The notes below the pieces were generated by a model. The model was not told where the DNA came from. It made no database searches and was given only the letters and a program-made list of their open reading frames with translations. From a virus, in the IMG/VR virus record IMGVR_UViG_3300031785_000008, positions 1-46,698 of that record: DNA of 46,698 nucleotides, one strand, 5' to 3'. Made by a program: the position numbers and the translations under genes. Shown one piece after another: positions 15,595 through 24,490 of the stretch. Position 1 is the first letter of the stretch. Every line of letters begins with the position of its first letter.

Positions 15595-17166
15595 TTATTG
15601 TTCTGGTGGTAGTTGTTGATCTCCTTGAGGCATCATGCCTTGTATGTTTTCGGAGTCTGCTAATTTTGAATTAGCAAATTGACCAGCTTGTTGTAAGAGT
15701 GTTTGTTGCTGTTGCATTTGCATTGCTTGTTCTTTCTCTTGAGCTAACTGTTCATTTGTCTTAACTAAATTTAAGACGTCAATACCTTGTGCAGCAGCTA
15801 AACGTTTAATTGCTTCCAAAGGATTTATAAAATTCATTAGTGCTTCTGGTCCTACTGTCTGGGCAATAGTTCCCATAAACATAGTTAATGCTTCTCTATC
15901 TTGACCTCTTCCTAAAGCATTTACACCAGCAACTATAGTTGGTCTAATAATATCTTTAGGTAATTTAGGTAATTCATTTGTTCTTTGTAAAACTAATAAA
16001 GTTCTATCTAAATAAGGTATTAGGAAAGATGTAGTTAACAAACTAAAGATTCCTCCGAGCTGTTGTTCAAGTTCCAACTGTGTAAGTCTTACTTCTTCTG
16101 CGGTTACTCGCTCTGCATTTCTCACATTCATCACTAAGAAAGCTTCAAGTAATCTTCTTTCTATAGTTTGTGACATCTGAGCAGCAGTTGAAAAATCTGC
16201 TGTCTTGCCAACTTGGACGACTTGTACGTCCTCTGCCCTACCTTGCACGATGGCTCCATTTCCAGCCTTTGCAATAGTGGCTGGTTTGGTGGTTGAAGAT
16301 GGACTGACCAGAAAGATTACCTTACTGGCAGCAGCAGCTCCTTCGACAAGAGCTTGAGATAAACCTTCTAGAGATTTGAGATCGCCAAGGAACTCTTCTA
16401 CTCTACCACGTCCGTACTGTTCTCCGTCTACCGAATTAAAGGTAAGCACGAGCCAAGGGCTTGCGTTCTTAGGAGCTGTACTACGTGAGCCCGGTATTAT
16501 CATATCTTCTACTTCTTGGTACCATACCCATCTGCCGTTATCTAGTTTCACGCACGTGTAAACTTCGACATCATCAGTATGACTACCATTTGTTTCGTCG
16601 ATACCCGTGTTGGTTTCCTTCTTTGGAAGGTCATAACCTATTACGTCTCGACTAATCAATTCCTTTGTAACTATTTCTAGGACGTTACCATTTCCATCTC
16701 TGTTAACGACATACCTACTAAGAGGATAGTTTTTAATACCATCCTTGCCCATAAACAAGAGTGCATTACCACCAACAATTAAATGTTTAAGTGCTTGGTG
16801 TATAACAACTCTGTCATTTGAAGCAGCAATATAGTCCATGACCATTCGCTCCATCTTTGATAAAGATAGCTCCAACTCTGACATTGCTTCTGGAGGTAAC
16901 TCTTCACCTAACTTGTCTTCTCGTACTTGTAGCTTAAAGAAGGTAGATTGTGGAGGTAGTATTGCAAGCATTAGTTTTGCTGCAAGTCCTACCACACACT
17001 TACTACCTACGGACTGCCACGGAATATTTAAAGTTTCGTGTGTTGGTCTTGAAGATGTGTCGTCTTGAATTAAATAAGGTAACGTGAGTTTTGAACAATC
17101 AACGGCTTTGTCTAGGAATTGTCGTCGATCTGTTACCAGTTGATTGTATCTCTCACGGGCTAACAT
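15595..17166 (-). CDS. Portal protein (gp8-like head-tail connector)
   Basis: A 523-aa podoviral portal. It shows the family start LARERYNQLVTDRRQFLDKA, the KCVVGLAAKLMLAILPP block, the clip/wing region with YGRGRVEEFLGDLKSLEGLSQ, and the NVRNAERVTAEEVRL helix typical of T7-like connectors. The C-terminal 60 residues are Gln-rich. It forms the dodecameric ring for packaging and tail attachment. The start overlaps the upstream gene stop as TAATG. Confidence 0.95.
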   Translation of the reverse strand: MLARERYNQLVTDRRQFLDKAVDCSKLTLPYLIQDDTSSRPTHETLNIPWQSVGSKCVVGLAAKLMLAILPPQSTFFKLQVREDKLGEELPPEAMSELELSLSKMERMVMDYIAASNDRVVIHQALKHLIVGGNALLFMGKDGIKNYPLSRYVVNRDGNGNVLEIVTKELISRDVIGYDLPKKETNTGIDETNGSHTDDVEVYTCVKLDNGRWVWYQEVEDMIIPGSRSTAPKNASPWLVLTFNSVDGEQYGRGRVEEFLGDLKSLEGLSQALVEGAAAASKVIFLVSPSSTTKPATIAKAGNGAIVQGRAEDVQVVQVGKTADFSTAAQMSQTIERRLLEAFLVMNVRNAERVTAEEVRLTQLELEQQLGGIFSLLTTSFLIPYLDRTLLVLQRTNELPKLPKDIIRPTIVAGVNALGRGQDREALTMFMGTIAQTVGPEALMNFINPLEAIKRLAAAQGIDVLNLVKTNEQLAQEKEQAMQMQQQQTLLQQAGQFANSKLADSENIQGMMPQGDQQLPPEQ

Positions 17167-17429
17167 TATGGGTTAAGTCCTCCAGTACCAGTTCCTCCGG
17201 TACTACCTGTATTTACTTTAGGATTTAATTTAATCCTTAATGATCCTGTACCTTTTGAGTACTGGTTTTTATTTTTATTACCACGGTCATCCTTTGCTCT
17301 CTTTACCTGTGGATTCACGTCCTTCACTATTGGATCAGGAGGTGGCGCAGTTGGCGTTGGAGGTAATGGAGGTGGTGGAGCTGGGGGTAATGGTGGTGGG
17401 GTTGGCGCGGAGCCTCCTCCTAAACACAT
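17166..17429 (-). CDS. Proline-rich small protein, 87 aa
   Basis: The product starts MCLGGGSAPTPPPLPPAPPP and continues Pro-rich to residue 34, then a basic segment and a Gly/Thr tail (STGGTGTGGLNP). A protein of this style commonly lies just before the portal in cyanophages. The role is unknown; an extended Pro-rich arm suggests a structural link or partner binding in the head. It is coupled on both sides by one-base stop/start overlaps. Confidence 0.75.
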   Translation of the reverse strand: MCLGGGSAPTPPPLPPAPPPPLPPTPTAPPPDPIVKDVNPQVKRAKDDRGNKNKNQYSKGTGSLRIKLNPKVNTGSTGGTGTGGLNP

Positions 17430-17614
17430 TAGATTTCGTCCTCTTCTATTGATTTAATAAAGTCAATTACGCTGGCTTGTCCAGCCCTATACATAATTGA
17501 TTCGATTGGTTCTTTTGGGTGAATTGGTTTCCACCCGAAGTTCTGTTCTAACTTCTTTAATAACTCATCAAGCCTATCGTTATGAAGCTTAAGAGTATTG
17601 AGGGAGATTGACAT
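17429..17614 (-). CDS. Small unknown protein, 61 aa
   Basis: The frame opens further upstream inside nrdB, but the ATG at 17614 gives a sensible protein, MSISLNTLKLHNDRLDELLK, then KKLEQNFGWKPIHPKEPIES and an acidic end. It overlaps the nrdB 3' end by 26 bases and the Pro-rich gene start by one. The amphipathic helix suggests oligomerisation. No function recognised. Confidence 0.65.
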   Translation of the reverse strand: MSISLNTLKLHNDRLDELLKKLEQNFGWKPIHPKEPIESIMYRAGQASVIDFIKSIEEDEI

Positions 17615-18302
17615 TCGAGTGTTCAAAAAATGCAGGCATTCTAGCTGCCTTGGTCTGAGAAAATTCTGGTGCTTTACCTTCGTACATAAGTCTGTCGCTA
17701 GCATCTAACCAAAATTTTTTGTCCAAATATCTATCGGAACTTTGTTTCAAGGGTTGCATAACCCAGTTAATTGTTGCCTTTCTTAGTTTGTCTAGTGACT
17801 GACTAGGCTTGAGACCTAGCTCTGTACATACCAATGAGTTAGCTGCCACATGGACTTGCTCATCTCTTGATATGTCTGCACTGACAGTTCTTAGACCGGC
17901 GTCACCACAGAATCTAAAGAATGGTAGTAATACAAAAAAGATTGCTCTCTCTGCTACTAATGCCTTTAGTATTGTATGGTCTGGATGTTGTTCCCACGCA
18001 GCACGTAGTCGCAGTGCTTCGGCTTCGGCTTTGTCATCTACGCCAAGAGCGTTGGTGATGTAGCCAAGTGCAAGATCATGTTTGATCTCGTCTTTGACGT
18101 TGCTTTCTAAAAGTGCTCTAGCAGCGTCGGGAACTTCTTTATCAAGTGCGTCTGTAATGAACTCGCCAACTGGTAACTCCATATGGCGTATTGCAAGAGC
18201 ACGGTAGATGGTTTCTTCTGCACCTTCTTTTAGTTTTCCTTTAGATGTTTGTACGGGTGTCCAAGATCTTTTCCGGGACAGTAGTTTTATGTAGGGATTC
18301 AT
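17589..18302 (-). CDS. nrdB: Class I ribonucleotide reductase small subunit
   Basis: A 237-aa ferritin-like R2 protein, shorter than cellular NrdB. Candidate metal ligands can be read in order: Glu in RHMELP, the ExxH of VKDEIKHD, Glu in VAERAIFF, and the ExxH of SRDEQVH. The residue four after the first His, where the radical Tyr sits in E. coli (Tyr122), is Leu here; a Tyr lies two residues later. The start at 18302 is preferred because its ATG overlaps the nrdA TGA (ATGA); a start three codons earlier is possible. Together with NrdA it makes dNTPs from host ribonucleotides. In related podoviruses this gene was long left hypothetical. Confidence 0.85.
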   Translation of the reverse strand: MNPYIKLLSRKRSWTPVQTSKGKLKEGAEETIYRALAIRHMELPVGEFITDALDKEVPDAARALLESNVKDEIKHDLALGYITNALGVDDKAEAEALRLRAAWEQHPDHTILKALVAERAIFFVLLPFFRFCGDAGLRTVSADISRDEQVHVAANSLVCTELGLKPSQSLDKLRKATINWVMQPLKQSSDRYLDKKFWLDASDRLMYEGKAPEFSQTKAARMPAFFEHSNVNLPQYS

Positions 18303-19705
18303 TGTTGACAATCACAAGCTATTTCGTCTGGTTTATTACTCATAATGTCTGCTAAGTATTCGTCTACAGCAGTATCATCCAGTGCTGCGTAAGCATCTGT
18401 CTTATCCTGTGTATCTCCCATAACTTGCAGGGCATAATATAGAGAAGTTTGTGGTGAGTTTAACCACTCTTCTATAAAAGCCTCATCGTAAGTCACCATG
18501 TCACTCCAAGAGTTGAAGCTATAGCCATGAAGCAATTCTGTTTTGTTTAGCATAATCATTATCTGATCTGCTACCTTTTTATAACTCTCCCATCCGACTT
18601 CAGATGCGATTTCTACATTTCCATAATTCACTTGCTCGACACCAAACTCACCTGAATCTCTATCAACTATTCTGCTGATAGGAGGTGCAATTTCTGGTGT
18701 AGCAGTAAAGCCATGAAGGTCTCTACTCCTATAAGAACAACTAGCGGTAGGTGCAATAGCAAATGCCCTTTCCATATTGTTCTCTCTTGCTATGTTAGCT
18801 GCATTTTCTATGCCCAGAAATAGTTCGCGAGCAGCTAATCCTGCGTAACCATCGTAACTCCCACCATTATTAATGGCTTCAAGAGCTTCGCCAAACTGGG
18901 CATATGTAATTTTATTGTTGGCTAAGAAGTTGGCTAAGCCAAGCATTCCTAGTCCTACCTGTCGATCATTGTCTGGTGTTAAATACTCTCCAGATTCACC
19001 AACACCTGTTTTGCCATGGAGATCGCACAGTTCCGACATACCTTTAGCGAAAGCTGGTCGGATGTCGCCGATACGACAGGCTGAAAGATTGATATGTTGT
19101 AGGAGGCATGTTCCACGTGAGGGCAGATAAACTTCCAAGCAAACATTCGATCTGATTCTGTTACCTTTTCTGTCATATTTTATTTTGTTGAGCCAAACAT
19201 CTCCTCTTGCAATTCCTCCAAGTATTGCTTCCTTTGTTTCAGGAGAGGAACTACGCCAGAGTTCTGGGGTAAGGTCAACACATCGTTTGACCCATGGGAG
19301 CTCGTGTCTTTCTGCGAACACGAACTCAAGAATATCGGGGTGATTAATATCAAGGTGTAAAACACAGGCACCGTTACGGTACGTGCCACCGCGTCTAAGT
19401 ATTTCATTTAATGTTGAGTAGATTTTTCCGAATGAGACTGGTCCTGATGCAACAAGTGAATCAGGTCCTTTATTTGTCGTTGTTCCTCGTGGTCTAAGGT
19501 CCGACAAGTGGACCGCAACTCCTGCTCCAAATCGCAGAGCATGCGACACAAATCTCCAGCTTGCTTCGATTCCATCGCTTCCTTCCATTGAATCCTGCAC
19601 GTTAAAAATTGTGCAGCTTACGGGTAGACGATTAGTAGGATTATCAATCCATTGCTGGACTCGACCAGTCCTAGCTATCCAGTTGGGTTCTATTTTCGAT
19701 TTCAT
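18299..19705 (-). CDS. nrdA: Ribonucleotide reductase large subunit (short class I type)
   Basis: A 468-aa catalytic subunit, much shorter than bacterial NrdA and without an ATP cone. Visible active-site parts are the Cys in LPVSCTIFN, the NxCxE triad in SNVCLEVYLP, the partner Cys in INLSACRIGD, and a C-terminal CDCQQ pair for re-reduction. PTASCSYRSRD matches the phosphate-binding PTAS loop. The adjacent nrdB makes this class I, although such short phage enzymes have often been called class II. The ATGA overlap with nrdB gives coupled translation. Confidence 0.88.
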   Translation of the reverse strand: MKSKIEPNWIARTGRVQQWIDNPTNRLPVSCTIFNVQDSMEGSDGIEASWRFVSHALRFGAGVAVHLSDLRPRGTTTNKGPDSLVASGPVSFGKIYSTLNEILRRGGTYRNGACVLHLDINHPDILEFVFAERHELPWVKRCVDLTPELWRSSSPETKEAILGGIARGDVWLNKIKYDRKGNRIRSNVCLEVYLPSRGTCLLQHINLSACRIGDIRPAFAKGMSELCDLHGKTGVGESGEYLTPDNDRQVGLGMLGLANFLANNKITYAQFGEALEAINNGGSYDGYAGLAARELFLGIENAANIARENNMERAFAIAPTASCSYRSRDLHGFTATPEIAPPISRIVDRDSGEFGVEQVNYGNVEIASEVGWESYKKVADQIMIMLNKTELLHGYSFNSWSDMVTYDEAFIEEWLNSPQTSLYYALQVMGDTQDKTDAYAALDDTAVDEYLADIMSNKPDEIACDCQQ

Positions 19706-19883
19706 TGAGTAAATAATGGGCAGCTTTTTTTAAATCTTTTAAGTCGTTGTCCTTATATCCAGCACGACATATATATTTGATTACATTTCCAAGGTGATAG
19801 TTCAGGGATTGATCTCTAATAAAATCCCATACTTCTATGTTCCCTCTCTGGTAGTAGTCAGGACCTTCGTTTTTTTGCTTCAT
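19671..19883 (-). CDS. DUF3310 family protein
   Basis: A 70-aa protein from the ATG at 19883; a TTG five codons earlier is also possible. It shows the complete DUF3310 pattern: PDYYQRGNIEVWDFIRDQSL, then NYHLGNVIKYICRAGYKDND and DLKKAAHYLLNEIE. The family is common in phages, often near nucleotide metabolism genes. Its biochemical role is not established as far as I know. It overlaps nrdA by 35 bases. Confidence 0.85.
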   Translation of the reverse strand: MKQKNEGPDYYQRGNIEVWDFIRDQSLNYHLGNVIKYICRAGYKDNDLKDLKKAAHYLLNEIENRTQLDS

Positions 19884-19998
19884 GTAAGAGTGGTGCAATT
19901 AAATTATTTAATTTGAAAACCTGTTCTTGTAGCCTCATGTATAGTTCCATCATTGTCTCTTTATCTATTTCATACAGAGCCAATTGGATCTCCCTCAT
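19858..19998 (-). CDS. Small helical protein, 46 aa
   Basis: The product is MREIQLALYEIDKETMMELY followed by MRLQEQVFKLNNLIAPLLHE and a basic end, a continuous amphipathic helix. The ATG at 19998 lies inside the exonuclease 3' end; a downstream ATG at 19950 with an AAAGAG site is an alternative. It overlaps the DUF3310 start. Function unknown. Confidence 0.55.
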   Translation of the reverse strand: MREIQLALYEIDKETMMELYMRLQEQVFKLNNLIAPLLHEAKKRRS

Positions 19999-20752
19999 TT
20001 CCAGATCCTGATGGAGGGTCAATTTTGTACTGTCCCAAAGGCTGCCAGAGGATTGGTTCTCTTTTTTCATGGTCGTAGTCGTTATTAGTCAAAATTCTTG
20101 CAAGTTGTGCATTAATTAGTGCATCTTGTTCAGTCAGTTCCTTTTCTATAAAAGTTTCAACGACTGCTTGCCATGTATATCCTTTTTCATTAAAGATTTT
20201 CTCTGCTTTTTTAACTCCGATACCCGGGACACCCGAGTAACCATCAGTGTTATCTCCTGCCATAGTCTGGATGAGATGCCATCTAGCTCCTTCATCTGGT
20301 GTAATCTCCACAGTTTCTTTAAAGTCGTATAGCTTTCCGGGTATCTGTCTCATGTCCTTGTCAGGAGAGACAATAATATTTCCCGGGTACTTAGTTGCAT
20401 AGATACCTAGTGCATCGTCTGCTTCAAGTGTGTCTTTGAGAATAACTTTATAATTTTTCTTTAATTCCTGTATGACACGTTTAAATCCACAGGGCTTTTT
20501 TCGTTGTCGATGACCCTTGTATTCGGGCAGAATTTTTTTCCTAAAATTTTTAGGACTTGTAAAAAACAAGATCATTTCATCGTCAAACGATCCTAGTTCA
20601 TTGCGGATTCTGTCTAAATCTCTATTTACGCATTTCATTGCATCTGAGAAGTTAGAAGTGACAACTATTACGTCATCTCCAAAATCCATTTCTGTTTCTG
20701 CTGCTGCACAGCATTTGTAGACTATATAGTCGCAATCAATTAATAATTTCAT
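19970..20752 (-). CDS. 5'-3' exonuclease (gp6-like)
   Basis: A 260-aa FEN/PIN-like nuclease. Acidic metal-site motifs are visible: LLIDCDYIVYK at the start, LEADDALG (about residue 108), IVSPDKDMRQIPG, and the helix-hairpin-helix MAGDNTDGYSGVPGIGVKKA. T7 gp6 removes RNA primers and degrades host DNA for nucleotide reuse. It begins two bases after the DNA polymerase stop, in the replication operon. Confidence 0.93.
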   Translation of the reverse strand: MKLLIDCDYIVYKCCAAAETEMDFGDDVIVVTSNFSDAMKCVNRDLDRIRNELGSFDDEMILFFTSPKNFRKKILPEYKGHRQRKKPCGFKRVIQELKKNYKVILKDTLEADDALGIYATKYPGNIIVSPDKDMRQIPGKLYDFKETVEITPDEGARWHLIQTMAGDNTDGYSGVPGIGVKKAEKIFNEKGYTWQAVVETFIEKELTEQDALINAQLARILTNNDYDHEKREPILWQPLGQYKIDPPSGSGNEGDPIGSV

Positions 20753-20754
20753 AT

Positions 20755-22086
20755 TTAATGTACGTCAGCCCATGTCAATCCTTCTTTTGCTTCTGCTGCA
20801 ATGGGACAACGTAATTGGTAATATTCTCCAGCTAATCTTGCTGAATCTTCTAATATGCTTTTTACTCCAAAAGCTTCGTATGGTCTGCACTCAAATTGCA
20901 ATTCGTCATGTACAAACGCCAATTGATGTGTGTGAAACTTGATTAGTCCAGCATTTGCTATAACCATCCATCGTTTCGCGACAATACCAGCCGAGCACTG
21001 AAGCAAATAATTTAGGGCTTTGTGTGGGCTATCGACCAGCACCCTTCTTCCGTCACATGCCAGCAAGTACCCGTTAGAAGACTTATTTGAAACCGCGTCC
21101 AATAAGTCTGAGAGTCCTTCGATCGCAGATACGAAAGCCTTTCGGATCTCGGATCCTTTTTTTCTAGCTTCCTTGGGTTGTAAAGAGTTATCATATGTCA
21201 TACCTATTTTTTCATTTCCGCCACCGTAAAGAAAGCAATAAGTTACACTTTTTACTTGTCGGCGGGTGATTCCTATTTTGTCTGCATTTACTTGATGTAT
21301 ATCATCATTTAGTAAGATATCGGCGTATCGACCTCCGTCATATCTGCCAAGGTAATGGGCGAGCATGCGAAGTTCGATTCCGCTTAAATCTGCGCCTACC
21401 ATTGTCATTCTTGGACTAGCAGTAAATAGTTCTCTAAATTCTTTATCCGCAGGGCACTGGGCTAAATTTGGTTTACGATGAGCACATCTAAATGTGTTCG
21501 TACTAACCGAACAGTGGTGGTGAATCCTACCTTTACCAGTAACAAGCCTGTTCCATGCGTTCACGCCTTCGGATATCATCCCAAGCTTTTTCTTTATTGT
21601 CAAACATTTCGCACATTGATTCGAGAAGGGAATATTTATCTCCGTCAATGTAATCTCGTCGATAATTGGTTTCCCAGTCGTGGTGGTCTTGTTCAATTTG
21701 ACTTTGAAATGAGTCTTCAGAATCCATGCTATGTGGTCTCGTGATGTTGGGTTAAATTCCTTTATTCGTTGTATTTCACATCCTTCTCTGTATCCTTGTG
21801 TTGCGTTATCTCGTTTAGGAGTGAACAACGATCCTGCAACGAAAGGGAATTGTCCTCGAAGTATTTCAATAGTTTCTTCCATCTCTCGTCGGAGAGATGA
21901 CTCAAGTTGCTGAGCTTTTTGTTCGTCAAATGTCCATCCATGTATTTCTTGTTCAGTTAAAATCTCAGCTACGCGATGCTCTAGCAAACACGCGTCATTA
22001 AGGGGCGGAAGTGTTCGCATAATTTCGTAGTAACGTTTACGTCTTGGACCATATAGTCCTGCATCTCTTGACTCCACTCTTGCCAA
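20755..22086 (-). CDS. DNA polymerase A, polymerase domain (separate frame)
   Basis: The family A polymerase domain. Motif A is GADLSGIELRMLAHYLGRYD, the O-helix region is RRQVKSVTYCFLYGGGNEKIG, and motif C is FVHDELQFECR. The frame opens at 22086, but homology to polymerases starts only near LLEHRVAEILTEQEIHGWTFD, just after an ATG at 22020 (MRTLPPLND). The exonuclease domain is in the other frame upstream (21981-22499). A single -1 shift near 21990-22010 would fuse them. It may be a real split gene, a programmed shift or a one-base error in the CCCC run. Confidence 0.85.
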   Translation of the reverse strand: MARVESRDAGLYGPRRKRYYEIMRTLPPLNDACLLEHRVAEILTEQEIHGWTFDEQKAQQLESSLRREMEETIEILRGQFPFVAGSLFTPKRDNATQGYREGCEIQRIKEFNPTSRDHIAWILKTHFKVKLNKTTTTGKPIIDEITLTEINIPFSNQCAKCLTIKKKLGMISEGVNAWNRLVTGKGRIHHHCSVSTNTFRCAHRKPNLAQCPADKEFRELFTASPRMTMVGADLSGIELRMLAHYLGRYDGGRYADILLNDDIHQVNADKIGITRRQVKSVTYCFLYGGGNEKIGMTYDNSLQPKEARKKGSEIRKAFVSAIEGLSDLLDAVSNKSSNGYLLACDGRRVLVDSPHKALNYLLQCSAGIVAKRWMVIANAGLIKFHTHQLAFVHDELQFECRPYEAFGVKSILEDSARLAGEYYQLRCPIAAEAKEGLTWADVH

Positions 22087-22499
22087 TCTGTAGTTTTGCC
22101 AAATTCACCTTTGTATTCACCAAGGCGATATCCGTAGGCTTCGAGTGAATGTCTTCCATATAGTTGTAATGGCATATGTCGCCATTGTCTTCGCTTATCT
22201 ATCTCCATTAGGTTCGGGTGATATAACCTAGATAGGATAAGAGTATCATAGATATCACCAGAATAAGGTTTGGTATTACTAAGTTTCCGAATAACTGGAA
22301 GGTCGTAGCCAATAATATTGTGCCCAGCAATGCTTGAGCTTTCCATAATCTGATTGATACCATCTTTGATCGAACCGGACTGTTCACCCCTATCGTTAAA
22401 TACACAGGTGGTTTCCGTTTCCGTATCGAAAGTTGCGATGCAATGTATCTTAGATACGTCATATAATAATCCGTTCGTTTCTATGTCAAATACCAGCAT
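21981..22499 (-). CDS. DNA polymerase A, 3'-5' exonuclease domain (separate frame)
   Basis: A 172-aa DEDD proofreading domain like the first part of T7 gp5: MLVFDIETNGLLYD (Exo I), SSIAGHNIIGYDLPVIRKL (Exo II), and DWQEWSQEMQDYMVQDVNVT (Exo III). It ends TRVC and stops after the domain is complete, while the polymerase part continues in the next frame. It may act as a separate subunit or be joined by frameshifting. The ATG overlaps the stop of the 41-aa ORF (TAATG). Confidence 0.85.
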   Translation of the reverse strand: MLVFDIETNGLLYDVSKIHCIATFDTETETTCVFNDRGEQSGSIKDGINQIMESSSIAGHNIIGYDLPVIRKLSNTKPYSGDIYDTLILSRLYHPNLMEIDKRRQWRHMPLQLYGRHSLEAYGYRLGEYKGEFGKTTDWQEWSQEMQDYMVQDVNVTTKLCEHFRPLMTRVC

Positions 22500-22624
22500 T
22501 ATTTTTTAGCTGTGTATGTTTTATCCACAAACTTGGCTTTTTTCTTTGCTTGTTTTGTGGGTGGGTTTGGTTTTTTCAGCTCAGAAGTCTGTGCTGGGAT
22601 TGAAAATTGTGTCCGTAGTTTCAT
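22499..22624 (-). CDS. Small basic protein, 41 aa
   Basis: ATG at 22624 lies inside the end of the primase-helicase gene; the TAA overlaps the polymerase ATG as TAATG. The product is MKLRTQFSIPAQTSELKKPN, then PPTKQAKKKAKFVDKTYTAKK, very Lys-rich and Pro-containing. It fills the 80-base gap and overlaps both neighbours. It could bind DNA or the replication proteins; that is only a guess. Confidence 0.6.
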   Translation of the reverse strand: MKLRTQFSIPAQTSELKKPNPPTKQAKKKAKFVDKTYTAKK

Positions 22625-24137
22625 CGTATTTACATGTTTCTTTGTTGTATTTCAATTGACATGCGACACCTACTTCTCCGGAGTATCTATTTTTTAAAAC
22701 ACGAAGTATTGTTTGATCTACAGCTTCCGTTTGTTGGTTTCTTTCGAGTCCCCAAACTTCATCCGCAAGCTGGCTTATGGCTGCACTACCTCTTAGTTGT
22801 CCAAGAGTTACACGTGCTCCTTCTTCATGGTTCTTATCTGTTTGTGTTCTACGTAGATGAGATACCAAAAATAGTTTTATACCAGTACGTTCAACTAAAC
22901 TTCGTAGCTTTGTCATAGTGGTGTCGATCATCTTGCGCTCATCTCCATCTAATCCAGAGATTAATATGCTCAAGTGGTCTAAGAATATGGTCTTTGTTTC
23001 GAGGGCAAGTGCCATATATTCAATGCGACTATAAATAATATCAGGATCAGCACTGCCGAAGTGGTCATAAAGGAAGAGATTCCAGCCTTTGAGGGTTTTA
23101 TCATAAGCTTGTTCAAGTGTGTCCTTGGAATGTTCTCCAAGATGTAATGCTTGTCCTGTAGCTACGGACATAAGTCCTAAAGCTGTTCTTCTATTTGACT
23201 CTTCTAGTGCGATATACCCGACACGTTCGTCTTGATCTAATAAGTGAGTCGCCAACTGCCTTGTCAGGGTTGATTTGCCCTGCCCTGTGCCTGCACTTAT
23301 TACTGTAAGCTCACCGTATCTAATTCCATGAGTCATCTGTTGCAACCCTGCAAATGGATACTCAAAGTCACATGGTGGACTTGGATTTGTGACTAACTCT
23401 AATAGTGATTTACCATCTACTATACCATCGGGTTGATACGGCGAAGCATTCCAGATAGCTTTCCTAATCGCCTCAGCGTCATTATTTTGTAATGCGTCAG
23501 AAGCATCCTTGTACGGGTCTGGTAAATGAGCAATCTTAACTTTCCCAGACGGTAAGAGCGCAGCCACTGCTTCCGTCGCCAGCTTACCGGCTTCGTCTTT
23601 ATCGAAGAAAAGGATAATTTCTTCATAACCTTGAAAAAGCTGTAGTTGTTTTTGTATATCCTTTTTTGCTGACGCAGCTCCATGAGGAAGTGAGATATGC
23701 GCCCAGTTGGGGTAAGCCTCCCAGCCCGATAGTGCATCAAGTTCTCCTTCGTAGACCATGATACGTTTGCCAGTAGAAGGAATAAGAGACTGACCAAAAA
23801 GAGTGTCAGTAGTATTACCTTCATACTTAAAGTCTTTTAATTTTGTTTTCGTTTTGAACCCTTGAAGTGTTCTGTCGCTGCTGTAATAAGGGAAGCGTAA
23901 AAGTTCTCCATCCCTGTAGACTTTGTAGTGTTGACAGGTTTCTTCGCTGATTCTTCTTTTTTGCAGCCTTTGGGCTGATCCTGTGAATTTGACATTGGTG
24001 GGCATATGATTGTGATTATCTTGTGTCGTTAAGTTTTGACAACTAAAACAAAATGTATTTCCGTCGCTGTATATAGCTTTCGCATCAGATGAGCCACACA
24101 CTTCGCATGGCTCGTGTCTTAAAAATTCTGCTGTCAT
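22581..24137 (-). CDS. Primase-helicase (gp4-like)
   Basis: A 518-aa bifunctional replication protein. The N-terminal zinc ribbon is CEVCGS...CFSCQN (residues about 10-35). The TOPRIM parts are YEGELDALSGWEAY and ILFFDKDEAGKLA. The helicase Walker A is SAGTGQGKSTLTRQ and Walker B is TIFLDHLSIL. A C-terminal LRGSAAISQLADEVWGLERN matches the DnaB-like core. The ATG at 24137 overlaps the endonuclease TGA (ATGA) and is preferred to an in-frame ATG three codons upstream. Confidence 0.95.
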   Translation of the reverse strand: MTAEFLRHEPCEVCGSSDAKAIYSDGNTFCFSCQNLTTQDNHNHMPTNVKFTGSAQRLQKRRISEETCQHYKVYRDGELLRFPYYSSDRTLQGFKTKTKLKDFKYEGNTTDTLFGQSLIPSTGKRIMVYEGELDALSGWEAYPNWAHISLPHGAASAKKDIQKQLQLFQGYEEIILFFDKDEAGKLATEAVAALLPSGKVKIAHLPDPYKDASDALQNNDAEAIRKAIWNASPYQPDGIVDGKSLLELVTNPSPPCDFEYPFAGLQQMTHGIRYGELTVISAGTGQGKSTLTRQLATHLLDQDERVGYIALEESNRRTALGLMSVATGQALHLGEHSKDTLEQAYDKTLKGWNLFLYDHFGSADPDIIYSRIEYMALALETKTIFLDHLSILISGLDGDERKMIDTTMTKLRSLVERTGIKLFLVSHLRRTQTDKNHEEGARVTLGQLRGSAAISQLADEVWGLERNQQTEAVDQTILRVLKNRYSGEVGVACQLKYNKETCKYDETTDTIFNPSTDF

Positions 24138-24490
24138 TTCAACCAATCAACAGGAATACAATGAGCAGCACACCATAGGATTCCATAACGCTCACACCAT
24201 TTTGCATATGTTGTTTTGCTTTTCTTGGAGATCCTTTTATATGGGTCTTGAAAAACCATTCGTAGGTCTATCTTTGGGTTATCTGTTATGACTTGTTTTA
24301 TCTTTCGCCTAGATGGTGGGTCCCAATACCCTTTGACCTCTAGGATAACTCCATTGTTTGGTAATACAAAATCAGGAGTATAGCTGTGTTGAATAGTGTA
24401 AGGATAGGACGTTTCCTCATATTCGTAGTCAACGCCCAACTCTACTAATAGATCAGCTACTTTCTCTTCAAGTCCTGATCGAAATGCCAT
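24134..24490 (-). CDS. Endonuclease I, Holliday junction resolvase (gp3-like)
   Basis: A 118-aa T7 endonuclease I family protein. It starts MAFRSGLEEKVADLL and has the nuclease motif YTPDFVLPNNGVILEVKGYW, with the Asp and the Glu-x-Lys of the active site. It resolves branched DNA and helps break down host DNA. It overlaps SSB and primase-helicase by a few bases. Confidence 0.95.
   Translation of the reverse strand: MAFRSGLEEKVADLLVELGVDYEYEETSYPYTIQHSYTPDFVLPNNGVILEVKGYWDPPSRRKIKQVITDNPKIDLRMVFQDPYKRISKKSKTTYAKWCERYGILWCAAHCIPVDWLK

Noticed and set aside
23420-23824. 134-aa frame inside the primase-helicase gene
   Set aside because: A shadow in another frame of a gene whose TOPRIM motifs are continuous through the same bases.
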